Shown here piece by piece: positions 1-7,040 of a stretch of DNA of 16,982 nucleotides; within the stretch, counting starts at the first letter, position 1; every line of letters starts with the position of its first letter. The stretch comes from Moduliflexus sp964602655 (GTDB lineage: Bacteria > Moduliflexota > Moduliflexia > Moduliflexales > Moduliflexaceae). The notes beneath the pieces are model-generated. The model was not told the DNA's origin and searched no databases. It was given only the letters and a program-made list of their open reading frames with translations. The stretch is from NCBI GenBank assembly GCA_964602655.1, contig CAZRSF010000102.1:1-16982 (forward strand), given 5' to 3'. The position numbers and the translations under genes were made by a program.

Positions 1-949
1 GTTTGAACTTCGGCGGCGCAAAACTTGTGTCTTCCACGCGGTGGATTTCCTGAATCTCTTTGGGGTCGAGCCGCAGCTTTTTCTGCTCGGTTTGCAGGTT
101 GAGGCTGGCGCTGATTATGGCGGCGGTAAATTTCGCGTCATCTTTCATCTTCAGCCGATAATTATACTCTCCCGTGACTTCTGGATGGATGATGTAGTCC
201 GGCAGATGCTCGTGAGAGACTTCGACGATGCTGCGATCTTTCGTTATGATAGTTTCGATGACCTGCTTCAGTTCTTCGATATTGCCCGGCCAGTTATAGT
301 TGAGCAACACGTTTTTTGCGCTGTCGGAAATGCCTGCCGCAGGCGTGCCGTATTTCTTGGCAAAGCTGGCGACAAGATGAACGGCAATTTCCACAATATC
401 GGATTTGCGTTCGCGCAAGGCGGGCAGCCGCACGATTTTTCCGCCGTGTCGCTGGATTTCGTCAATAAAACTGCGGCTGGTCAGTTCGTCCTGAAGCGCG
501 ATATTCAAGTCGTGCGCCATGGAAAAGATGAAGCGGTTATTGACCTCGACCTTCTCCGTTCTGCCGATGCGCGGAAATTGCAGCCGTCCGTCAACCGAAC
601 GATTACTGAGAATATGAAGAAGCTGCTCCTGAATGTCGAGTTCCATTTCGGACAACCGTTTGATAAAAATGGTGCCTTTATCGGCTTCTTCCAGCCAGCC
701 GGGGCGATCTTCGATCCCAAGAAACTGCTGCTTCATTGTCTGTTTTTCTAACGCAAATCCCGGAATCGCAAGAAATTTTCCGGGACGCCCGGAGGCATGA
801 TGAATCGCCTGCGCGAGAAACCCCATGCCGCTGCCGGTTTCGCCGTATAATAAGATGGAGGCCGCCGATTCGATATATGGGCCGATTTCCCGAAGAATCT
901 GCTGCATGGCTTCTGATTCGAACATAACATTGTCCAGAATTTTTTTCAT
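1..949 (-). CDS. Degenerate NtrC/PspF-type AAA+ protein (3' end cut by window)
   Basis: Read on the minus strand from ATG at 949, the frame stays open for 316 codons to the window edge. A GAGGCGGTGA ribosome site lies just upstream. The fold is that of sigma-54 enhancer-binding AAA+ domains: a Walker A-like GETGSGMG (36-43), GTIFIKRLSEM at the Walker B position (92-102), the arginine-finger segment LRERKSDI (178-185) and the sensor II motif NWPGNIEEL (219-227). The domain begins at once, so there is no N-terminal receiver or sensor domain. Key residues are missing: the Walker A lysine is Met42, the Walker B acidic pair (usually DE) is Lys97-Arg98, and the GAFTGA loop that contacts sigma-54 is deleted. 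I infer a protein that can neither hydrolyse ATP nor open sigma-54 promoters, perhaps a regulatory decoy. Whether a DNA-binding domain follows lies outside the window. Confidence 0.8.
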   Translation of the reverse strand, partial: MKKILDNVMFESEAMQQILREIGPYIESAASILLYGETGSGMGFLAQAIHHASGRPGKFLAIPGFALEKQTMKQQFLGIEDRPGWLEEADKGTIFIKRLSEMELDIQEQLLHILSNRSVDGRLQFPRIGRTEKVEVNNRFIFSMAHDLNIALQDELTSRSFIDEIQRHGGKIVRLPALRERKSDIVEIAVHLVASFAKKYGTPAAGISDSAKNVLLNYNWPGNIEELKQVIETIITKDRSIVEVSHEHLPDYIIHPEVTGEYNYRLKMKDDAKFTAAIISASLNLQTEQKKLRLDPKEIQEIHRVEDTSFAPPKFK

Positions 950-1057
950 AATTCACCGCCTCTGTTTGGGTGAGAAGAACTGGTTCGACACGAATGATTT
1001 CTGTGTTTTCCGCGTCTTTGTGATTGATAATGACCGTTCATCCGCATACTGCTGTTT

Positions 1058-1087
1058 ATTAAGAGAGCGAGACCCCGATTGTGTCAA
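1058..1087 (-). promoter_or_regulatory. Putative sigma-70 promoter of the AAA+ gene
   Basis: On the minus strand a perfect TTGACA (1087-1082) is followed, after an 18-base spacer, by CTTAAT (1063-1058), which matches 4 of 6 bases of a -10 box. The start codon at 949 lies about 110 bases downstream. This is a consensus match only. Confidence 0.4.
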
Positions 1088-1144
1088 GAAAAAATTAGAG
1101 TTTCCGCGCATCGAACGCAAGCAAGCGCACAAAATTCTTGACAC
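1081..1144. promoter_or_regulatory. Divergent control region with inverted TTGACA boxes
   Basis: GTGTCAAGAA (1081-1090) and its exact inverse TTCTTGACAC (1135-1144) face each other across 44 bases. Each arm holds a TTGACA hexamer: one reads towards the AAA+ gene, the other towards the STAS/mla operon. The plus-strand arm has only a weak -10 candidate (CATAAC at 1164-1169, 20-base spacer). The arrangement could be back-to-back promoters or two half-sites of one operator. The intergenic stretch 950-1196 contains no other gene I can support. Confidence 0.4.
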
Positions 1145-1196
1145 TGTTTTGGCGACCTCAAACCATAACGCATGTTTTCCGAAAGGAGTGTGACGT

Positions 1197-1550
1197 ATGG
1201 ACATGCAGATCGACATCACGGCGCATCAGCAGGCGCAGGTCGTGAAAGTCAGCGGCGAAGTGGATTTGTATTCTTCCCCGAAAATGCGGGAAGCGATTTT
1301 CAAAGTCATGAAACAACAGCATCCGTCGGTCATGATTATTGACCTGACGGATGTGACCTATACCGATAGTTCCGGGATTGCGACGTTAGTCGAAGGGTTG
1401 CAATTTGCGCGAGGCAAGCAAGCGCAATTCATCTTAGTCGGCCTGTCGCCAGCGGTGTTAGAAGTGTTCCAATTGGTGCGATTGCAGACAGTCTTCGAAA
1501 TATTTCCGACGGTCGAGGCCGCGCTGAAACATGGAGCGGAGGCAGCATGA
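1197..1550 (+). CDS. mlaB: STAS-domain protein, MlaB-like
   Basis: This 117-residue protein is a single STAS domain of the SpoIIAA/MlaB type. The hallmark DSSG loop is at 57-60 in the stretch YTDSSGIATLVEGL, and its serine is the residue phosphorylated in anti-sigma antagonists. A classic ribosome site, AAGGAG (1183-1188), lies 8 bases before the ATG. The stop overlaps the ATG of the mlaE-type permease by four bases, so translation is coupled. In the E. coli Mla complex the STAS protein MlaB binds the MlaF ATPase in the cytoplasm and is needed for its assembly and activity. First position in this operon argues for that role rather than sigma-factor control, though the intact DSSG leaves phosphoregulation possible. 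Confidence 0.88.
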   Translation: MDMQIDITAHQQAQVVKVSGEVDLYSSPKMREAIFKVMKQQHPSVMIIDLTDVTYTDSSGIATLVEGLQFARGKQAQFILVGLSPAVLEVFQLVRLQTVFEIFPTVEAALKHGAEAA

Positions 1551-2341
1551 AACGACTTTTCGGACACGTCGGCCATCATACGCTGCTCTTCTTCGGGCGC
1601 GTGTTCGACGCCACGGAATTAGCGATTGATTCCATGTACTGGATGGTCGTCGCGCCATTGCAAGGCAAAGGCTTGCGCTGGAAGACGAGCGTCGAACAGA
1701 TGGTCATCGTCGGCGTCAACTCGATTCCGCTGATTGCCATGCTGTCCGCGATTGTGGGGATGATTCTCGCGTTGCAGGGCGCGTATGTGTTGCGTCCGTT
1801 CGGCGCGATGATTTATGTCGCGGATTTGGTCGGCGTGACCATGACGCGCGAGTTAGCGCCATTAGTCGCCGCGATCATCGTCACCGGGCGCAGCGGCTCG
1901 GCGTTTGCGGCGGAAATCGGTACAATGAAAGTCTCCGAAGAAGTGGACGCGCTCGTCACAATCGGCCTGAATCCCATTAAATTTCTCGTCGTCCCGAAAT
2001 TGCTCGCCATTATCATCATGCAGCCCTGCCTGACGATGATTTCGAATGTCGTTTCGATGGCGGGCGGCATGTTCGTCGGGTTGACGCTGCTGGATTTGGG
2101 GATGATCAAATATGTCAGTCAAACGATGACCGCCTTACAATTGGAAGACATTATCACCGGTTTGATCAAAAGCCTTGTGTTTGCCGTGATTATCGCCTTA
2201 GTCGGCTGCTACGAAGGGTTTCAGGTCGAAGGCGGCGCGGAAGGGGTCGGCGTGCATACGACGGCGTCGGTGGTCAAATCAATCGTGTTTATCATCATCG
2301 CCGACTTAGTCGTGACGATGTTCTTTTTCTTTTTCTTGTAA
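1547..2341 (+). CDS. mlaE: MlaE-family ABC transporter permease
   Basis: This 264-residue integral membrane protein has the normal length of the MlaE family. The diagnostic core TRELAPLVAAIIVTGRSGSA (100-119) is followed by FAAEIGTMKVSEEVDALVTI (120-139), the cytoplasmic segment that couples to the ATPase. Hydrophobic spans lie near 59-80, 102-119, 150-180, 203-222 and 243-264, and the last ends in a run of phenylalanines at the C terminus. In Mla systems a dimer of this permease sits in the inner membrane below the MCE ring and moves phospholipids between the membrane and the periplasmic carrier path. Its start overlaps the stop of the STAS gene, and the ATPase gene begins 6 bases downstream. 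Confidence 0.96.
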   Translation: MKRLFGHVGHHTLLFFGRVFDATELAIDSMYWMVVAPLQGKGLRWKTSVEQMVIVGVNSIPLIAMLSAIVGMILALQGAYVLRPFGAMIYVADLVGVTMTRELAPLVAAIIVTGRSGSAFAAEIGTMKVSEEVDALVTIGLNPIKFLVVPKLLAIIIMQPCLTMISNVVSMAGGMFVGLTLLDLGMIKYVSQTMTALQLEDIITGLIKSLVFAVIIALVGCYEGFQVEGGAEGVGVHTTASVVKSIVFIIIADLVVTMFFFFFL

Positions 2342-2347
2342 AAAGGT

Positions 2348-3181
2348 ATGAAAAAAGCCGTTGTAAAAACATCTCAACATCATGCGCAAGAATATGCGAT
2401 TGTCGTCGAACATTTGGTCACGTACTTCGGCGAACGCTGCATTCTGGATGATGTGAACGTGCAGGTGCGGCGCGGCGAAGTGCTGGTGGTGTTGGGCGGC
2501 AGCGGTTGCGGCAAAACCACGTTTCTCCGCCATCTGATCGGCCTGTTGCAGCCGTATTCCGGGCAAATCTACATCAAAGGCCAGGAGATTACGCAGCTTG
2601 CGGAAGACAAAATGAACGAGATTCGGAAGAAAATGGGGATGTTGTTTCAGAGCGCTGCGTTGTTCAATTCCATGACGCTCGGCGACAACGTCGCGCTGCC
2701 GCTGCGGGAGCATACCAAACTCGCCGAATCCACCATCAAAATCATGAGCCGCATCAAACTCGGGTTGGTCGGATTGACCGGATTCGACGACTTCAAACCG
2801 TCGCAACTCAGCGGCGGCATGAAAAAACGCGCCGGGTTAGCCCGTGCGCTCGCGATGGACCCGGAAATTCTCTTTTTCGATGAACCGTCCGCCGGATTAG
2901 ACCCGATTATTGCGGCGGAAATTGACGAACTGATTCTCAAACTCAAACGCGCCTTCAAAATGACGATGGTCGTCGTGACGCACGAATTGCCCAGCGCGTT
3001 TTTGATTGCCGACCGCATTCTCATGCTGGACAAAGGCAAAGTGATCGCGTTCGGGACGCCGGAAGACATCCGCGCCAGCGCGCATCCGCGTGTGGTGCAA
3101 TTTTTGAATCGCGCTGCGGATAAAGAAGAACAAGACGATCAGAAATATTTGCAATTGATTACAGGAAATAAAACCGTATGA
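2348..3181 (+). CDS. mlaF: MlaF-family ABC transporter ATPase
   Basis: This 277-residue ABC ATPase has all functional motifs: Walker A GGSGCGKTT (50-58), Q-loop Gln101, signature LSGGM (154-158), Walker B ILFFDEP (174-180) with the D-loop SAGLD after it, and the switch histidine His212 in VVTHELP. The LSGGMKKRAGLARALAMDPE stretch is typical of the MlaF branch. The C-terminal extension after about residue 250 is where MlaF contacts MlaB in E. coli. It powers lipid transport from the cytoplasmic face of the MlaE dimer. The upstream AAAAAGG lies too close to the ATG to be a good ribosome site, so expression probably relies on coupling with mlaE. The stop overlaps the start of mlaD by four bases. 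Confidence 0.96.
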   Translation: MKKAVVKTSQHHAQEYAIVVEHLVTYFGERCILDDVNVQVRRGEVLVVLGGSGCGKTTFLRHLIGLLQPYSGQIYIKGQEITQLAEDKMNEIRKKMGMLFQSAALFNSMTLGDNVALPLREHTKLAESTIKIMSRIKLGLVGLTGFDDFKPSQLSGGMKKRAGLARALAMDPEILFFDEPSAGLDPIIAAEIDELILKLKRAFKMTMVVVTHELPSAFLIADRILMLDKGKVIAFGTPEDIRASAHPRVVQFLNRAADKEEQDDQKYLQLITGNKTV

Positions 3182-5688
3182 AATATAGCGCCAATGAAAT
3201 CAAAGTCGGCTTTGTCGTCATCGCCTCGCTTGTCGCGTTAACGGTCTTTGTCATCGTCCTCAGCGGCAGCGGCTTATGGCAGAACACCATCTCGTATCGA
3301 ACCGAAATCAGCGCGTCCGCCGGGATCGCTCGCGGCGATCTCGTCCGGTATGCCGGCATGAAGGTCGGCACGATCTCGGATGTGCATATTTCGCCGAACG
3401 ATCCGAAAAAAATCGAAGTGCTGTTTGCGGTTGACCCGAAAACTCCGGTGAAACAGGATTCGATTGTGTTTCTGAATTACATCGGCATGTTAGGCGCATT
3501 TTATCTCGAAATCTCGCCCGGCTCGGACGATGCGCCGCAACTGCCGCCCGATTCGTTCATCACGCCGAAAGACATCATGCAATTCAGCGACATCGTCGAT
3601 CGCGTGGATTCCATCTCCGGCAGCATCGAATATTTATTCACAGAGGTCAATCAAAACGTCTCGCTCATCCTGAAAAACGCCGATGAATTGATGCAGAACG
3701 CCAACAAAATCATCGGAACGACCAATCAGAATAAAATCACGTCAATTATAGATAATGTTGATAGCATCGTCAATAACAACTCGGAAACCATCGAAGGCAT
3801 TTTGACGAATCTGCGCGACATGCTGACCCAGTTGGACAAGTTGTCCGGGTCGTTGAACCGCGTTATCGTGAATAATGAGACCGAGATTGACGATACGATC
3901 AAGCTCTTCAACGCCTTGATTACGACGGGCGAGCAGACGTTGGGGGATTTTCAGGAGATTTTCGGCATCAGCAAAGAAGATATTCGGAAAATCCTATCCA
4001 ATACCAGTACGGCGACACAGCATTTTTCGGAGCTTGCCGCAGAATTGCGCGGCAATAAAGCCCGCATTGATACGATGCTGGCGAATCTTGAAACCGTGTC
4101 GGAGCAAGTGACGCTCTTTCTGCAATTTGCCGATCAGGAGGGCGGCCAGGATGTCAAAGCCGTGTTGGAAAACATTTTAGCCTCGTCGGAAGATGTGAAA
4201 CTGATTCTGGAGCGCGTCCAGGCCAATAACGAAAAATTCGAGCAAATCGTGACGAACGTGGCGACGACTTCAGGCAATGCCGCCGATTTGAGCGCGTTTT
4301 TGGTGGAAGAAAAACCGGTCGTTCAGGAAACCATGCAGCACGTCCGCGACGTGACCGCCACCGTCTCCGGCAAACAAGCGCAGATTGCCAGCACAATCGA
4401 TCATGTCGAATCCACTGCCGCCCGCGTGGACAATTTGGCGCAGCAGGTCGAGGCGGAATGGCCGCAGGTCGCCGCGATGCTTGAAAATGTGAAGACGATT
4501 TCCGATGATACCAAAACGTTGATGGCGACCGTGAACGCCAAACGCGAGCAGATCGGGACGATTATCGATCAAGTTGATACGGTTGTGACCAACGTGAAGG
4601 GGTTGACAGAATTTGCGACGACACAGCAGCCGCAGATCGAAACGTTGCTGACCGATCTGAACGCCTCAATCGCAAGCGTTTCGACGTTCGCAGCCATGCT
4701 GGAAACGAACGCGCCAACCATCGAAACCGTGCTGACGAACGTCAAAGATACGACGGCGGAATTGAAAACCTTCTCGCTGTTTTTGACGGAACATCAGGAT
4801 GAATTGAGCGCGACGCTGACGAACGCGCAAGGGATTTCCGCCGATGTCAAAGGGCTGACGGCCACGCTTGCCGCGAAATCCGATCAAATCAAGCTGATTA
4901 TCGAAAACGTCACGACGACCTCTCAGAATATTTCGGAATTCAGCGCGTTTATGACCGCACAGAGCGACCATATCGAGACGACGATTGCCGACATCAATCG
5001 AATGCTCGACGAATCGTCCGGTTTTGTCGCCATGCTGAACGCGAATAAAGAGACGATTGCCTCTATCTTGACGAGCACGAATAAAACCATGACGAACGTC
5101 GGCACGTTTTCCGAACAGCTTGCCGAGGGGAAAGACGCCGTCGAACGCATCTTGACGAGTCTCGATGGCATGGCGACTGATTTGAGCGGCATGACGCAGC
5201 AGATCAACGCGCAAAGCCAACACATCGCGCCGATTTTAGAAAACGCGCACGGCATTACGCAGGACATCAAGGCGTTCAGCGGCGTCTTAGCTGCCAGAAA
5301 AGCCGATATTGACGCCACGCTCGCAAATCTGCAATCCGTGTTGAAAAACTTCGACGCCGTTGCGACGATGCTGACAGAAAATTCCGATAATATCTCCACG
5401 ACGCTTTCCGGCTCGGCGCAGACGATGAAAGACGTGAATGCGGTCACGGCAAAGCTGCGCGAGAACGCTCCGAATATTGACGCGGCGTTGAAAAATCTGA
5501 CGCTCATTTCCGATGATATCAAGTCCGTTTCGGTTGTGGCGAAAAACTCTCGTAACAAAGTAGGAAAAATCATTGACAATCTTGATCAAGTAGCGGAGAA
5601 TTTACGCGAGTTCTCCAAATATGTCAAAGAGAATCCCTGGAGCATGACGCGAATTGTTCCGAAAGAGGAGCGCGGCATTACACGATAA
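3178..5688 (+). CDS. mlaD: MlaD-type MCE protein with giant repeat tail
   Basis: This 836-residue protein is far larger than E. coli MlaD (about 180). One N-terminal membrane anchor (about 8-30) is followed by a single MCE domain (about 37-117) with the family segments VRYAGMKVGTISDV (56-69) and FLNYIGMLGAFYLEISPGS (98-116). The rest is low in proline and aromatics, rich in Ala, Thr, Asn and Asp, and predicted helical. From 267 to 820 it consists of 20 tandem units of about 28 residues. It ends in a short basic tail (821-836). MCE rings form hydrophobic channels for lipids. In PqiB and Mce1 long helical tails extend the channel across the periplasm, so a similar conduit or tether to the outer membrane is the natural inference. 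The ATG overlaps the mlaF stop, and no MlaC or MlaA gene is nearby. Confidence 0.93.
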   Translation: MKYSANEIKVGFVVIASLVALTVFVIVLSGSGLWQNTISYRTEISASAGIARGDLVRYAGMKVGTISDVHISPNDPKKIEVLFAVDPKTPVKQDSIVFLNYIGMLGAFYLEISPGSDDAPQLPPDSFITPKDIMQFSDIVDRVDSISGSIEYLFTEVNQNVSLILKNADELMQNANKIIGTTNQNKITSIIDNVDSIVNNNSETIEGILTNLRDMLTQLDKLSGSLNRVIVNNETEIDDTIKLFNALITTGEQTLGDFQEIFGISKEDIRKILSNTSTATQHFSELAAELRGNKARIDTMLANLETVSEQVTLFLQFADQEGGQDVKAVLENILASSEDVKLILERVQANNEKFEQIVTNVATTSGNAADLSAFLVEEKPVVQETMQHVRDVTATVSGKQAQIASTIDHVESTAARVDNLAQQVEAEWPQVAAMLENVKTISDDTKTLMATVNAKREQIGTIIDQVDTVVTNVKGLTEFATTQQPQIETLLTDLNASIASVSTFAAMLETNAPTIETVLTNVKDTTAELKTFSLFLTEHQDELSATLTNAQGISADVKGLTATLAAKSDQIKLIIENVTTTSQNISEFSAFMTAQSDHIETTIADINRMLDESSGFVAMLNANKETIASILTSTNKTMTNVGTFSEQLAEGKDAVERILTSLDGMATDLSGMTQQINAQSQHIAPILENAHGITQDIKAFSGVLAARKADIDATLANLQSVLKNFDAVATMLTENSDNISTTLSGSAQTMKDVNAVTAKLRENAPNIDAALKNLTLISDDIKSVSVVAKNSRNKVGKIIDNLDQVAENLREFSKYVKENPWSMTRIVPKEERGITR
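3976..5637 (+). repeat. 20 tandem 84-base (28-residue) coding repeats in mlaD
   Basis: Residues 267-820 of the MCE protein divide without gaps into 20 units. Eighteen are exactly 28 residues, the second is 29, and the fifth is 21, one heptad short. Typical units start PTIETVLTNV (513), DQIKLIIENV (569), QHIAPILENA (681) and PNIDAALKNL (765). Position 1 is mostly Asp, Glu or Pro, position 3 is Ile or Val, positions 6 and 7 are often aliphatic, position 9 is often Asn, and aliphatic or Phe residues return near 17 and 20. The period equals four heptads, as expected for a long helical or coiled-coil structure. The units have diverged at DNA level, so the array is old. Confidence 0.9.
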
Positions 5689-5731
5689 TCGCCGCGTTTC
5701 GCCAGATCGGCATTCCGAAAGAGTGATTGTT

Positions 5732-6784
5732 ATGGATATGGATAACATGTATAAACGCTATTGGGAGTATATTCGGCGTTGGATGGCGAGCAATAAAAAA
5801 CCGCCGCCAGCGACGTTGCCGCCGCAAATGCCGAAACCGACTCAACCACCGAAACCAGTACCGACAGTTCCTGCGCAGCCAGTGCAAACGGCTCCCGCGC
5901 AGCCGTCGAAACCACCATCAATCCCGTCAGAAAGCAAGGAGAATACGATGACGAAAAAAGCGTTAGTTGTTGGAATAGATAAATATAAAAATCCGGCCTG
6001 GAATCTGCAAGGATGCACGATGGATGCCGCCGTGACGAGCGGTATGTTACAGGACCATTTTAATTTTGTCGGGAATAACGTCCGTTTACTGCTTGACGAA
6101 CGCGCCACCAAAGCGAACATCTTAGCGCGTCTCGATTGGTTGGTGCGGGATGTGAAACCGGGCGATGTGCTCGTCTTTTTTTATGCCGGGCACGGCTCGC
6201 AGGTGCGTGACCGCAATGGCGACGAACTTGATGACACTATGGACGAAATCCTCTGTCCGCACGATTTGAACTGGGACGATCCGCTGACGGACGATGTGCT
6301 CGCCCAATATTTCGCTCGCATTCCGGAAGGCGTGAATCTGACCGTTGTGTTCGACTGCTGTAACTCAGGCACGTCCACCCGGTCGTTATACGTGCCGGTC
6401 AGCCCTGACGGCAAAATCGGCGAGCCGGAATATAAAAAATCCCGGTACATCAAACCGCCGTTAGACATCGAACATCGCTCGCGCGGCATTGTGCTGCCGA
6501 CTGTGAAGGTCGGCGAAGTCGTCATTAAAAACCGACACACGTTGTTTTCCGCCTGCATGTCGAATCAGGAAGCGCAGGAAAAAGTGATTGACGGCCAGAC
6601 GCGCGGCGCATTTTCATATTATTTCCATGCCGCGCTGAAACGCGCCGACTGGAAGATCACGAACCGCGAAGCGCATGCCACCGCCATGACACGCTTAAAA
6701 GATTACGGATTCGTCCAGATTCCCCAGTTAGAATCCCCGCCTGAGTTTATGGATCGCCAGTTGTTCGGCTCGTTCACGAAATAG
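5732..6784 (+). CDS. Type I-like metacaspase (peptidase C14) with proline-rich leader
   Basis: From ATG 5732 (GAAAGAG upstream) this is a 350-residue protein. Residues 1-72 hold a Tyr/Trp/Arg-rich start and then a Pro-rich linker (about 25-65). The caspase fold starts at about 76 with ALVVGIDKYKN. The catalytic histidine is His154 in FYAGHGSQ, and the catalytic cysteine is Cys210 in VFDCCNSGT. Acidic residues follow the histidine (DRNGDELDDTMDEILCPHD), as in calcium-dependent metacaspases. Plant and fungal type I metacaspases also carry Pro-rich prodomains. Such enzymes cleave after Arg or Lys. There is no signal peptide, so it should be cytosolic. It begins 43 bases after mlaD with no terminator between, so co-transcription is likely. 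The frame is open further upstream (ATG 5654), but that would overlap mlaD. A second start at 5948 is described separately. Confidence 0.88.
   Translation: MDMDNMYKRYWEYIRRWMASNKKPPPATLPPQMPKPTQPPKPVPTVPAQPVQTAPAQPSKPPSIPSESKENTMTKKALVVGIDKYKNPAWNLQGCTMDAAVTSGMLQDHFNFVGNNVRLLLDERATKANILARLDWLVRDVKPGDVLVFFYAGHGSQVRDRNGDELDDTMDEILCPHDLNWDDPLTDDVLAQYFARIPEGVNLTVVFDCCNSGTSTRSLYVPVSPDGKIGEPEYKKSRYIKPPLDIEHRSRGIVLPTVKVGEVVIKNRHTLFSACMSNQEAQEKVIDGQTRGAFSYYFHAALKRADWKITNREAHATAMTRLKDYGFVQIPQLESPPEFMDRQLFGSFTK
5936..5950 (+). promoter_or_regulatory. Internal ribosome site and second start of the metacaspase
   Basis: AAGGAG (5936-5941) sits 6 bases before an in-frame ATG at 5948, which begins MTKKALVVGIDKY, the exact edge of the caspase domain. 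This signal is stronger than that of the long form. Starting here gives a 278-residue protein without the Pro-rich leader, so the gene may make two forms, or 5948 may be the only true start. Confidence 0.5.
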
Positions 6785-6798
6785 CTCGTCATTGAATC

Positions 6799-6826
6799 AG
6801 GGCGTTTCGCATTTCCGAAACGCCCT
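6799..6826 (+). terminator. Hairpin terminator after the mla/metacaspase operon
   Basis: AGGGCGTTTCG (6799-6809) pairs perfectly with CGAAACGCCCT (6816-6826) around a 6-base loop, 15 bases after the metacaspase stop. T-rich runs follow only from about 6835, so it is not a textbook U-tract. It is still the best end point for the operon. Confidence 0.6.
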
Positions 6827-6895
6827 GCCGCATATTTTCCTACATTTTTTCTTGCCAGAAAACGCGCTTGCCATATATTATTGCATGACGGGTCG

Positions 6896-6910
6896 AACCC
6901 TGGCAGGGTT
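6896..6910. repeat. Short AACCCTG/CAGGGTT palindrome
   Basis: AACCCTGGCAGGGTT is a 15-base palindrome in the intergenic stretch 6785-7040. It resembles the larger CCCTGACAGGG inverted repeats at 9997 and 12787. Apart from this, the terminator hairpin and the ribosome site AGGGAGGA before 7041, I see nothing in this spacer. Confidence 0.4.
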
Positions 6911-7040
6911 AAGCGTCACCTTAAACTTGCCAAAACACTACAGAGCGCTCATTCAATCCAATCAATCATATCATACGCAGCCCGGCGAGCGGAAATCGGC
7001 ACGATTTTCGACATGATCGGCGCGTAGGGAGGATTCATCT

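Noticed and set aside
41..751. A 236-codon plus-strand open frame
   Set aside because: The minus-strand frame carries clear AAA+ motifs over the same bases, so this is its shadow.
1144..1196. Sigma-54 promoter for the mla operon, suggested by the NtrC-type neighbour
   Set aside because: No GG-N10-GC pair with the TGGCA/TTGC context was found in the spacer.
4666..5579. Long minus-strand open frames opposite mlaD
   Set aside because: They mirror the repeated coding sequence of the MCE tail and have no independent support.
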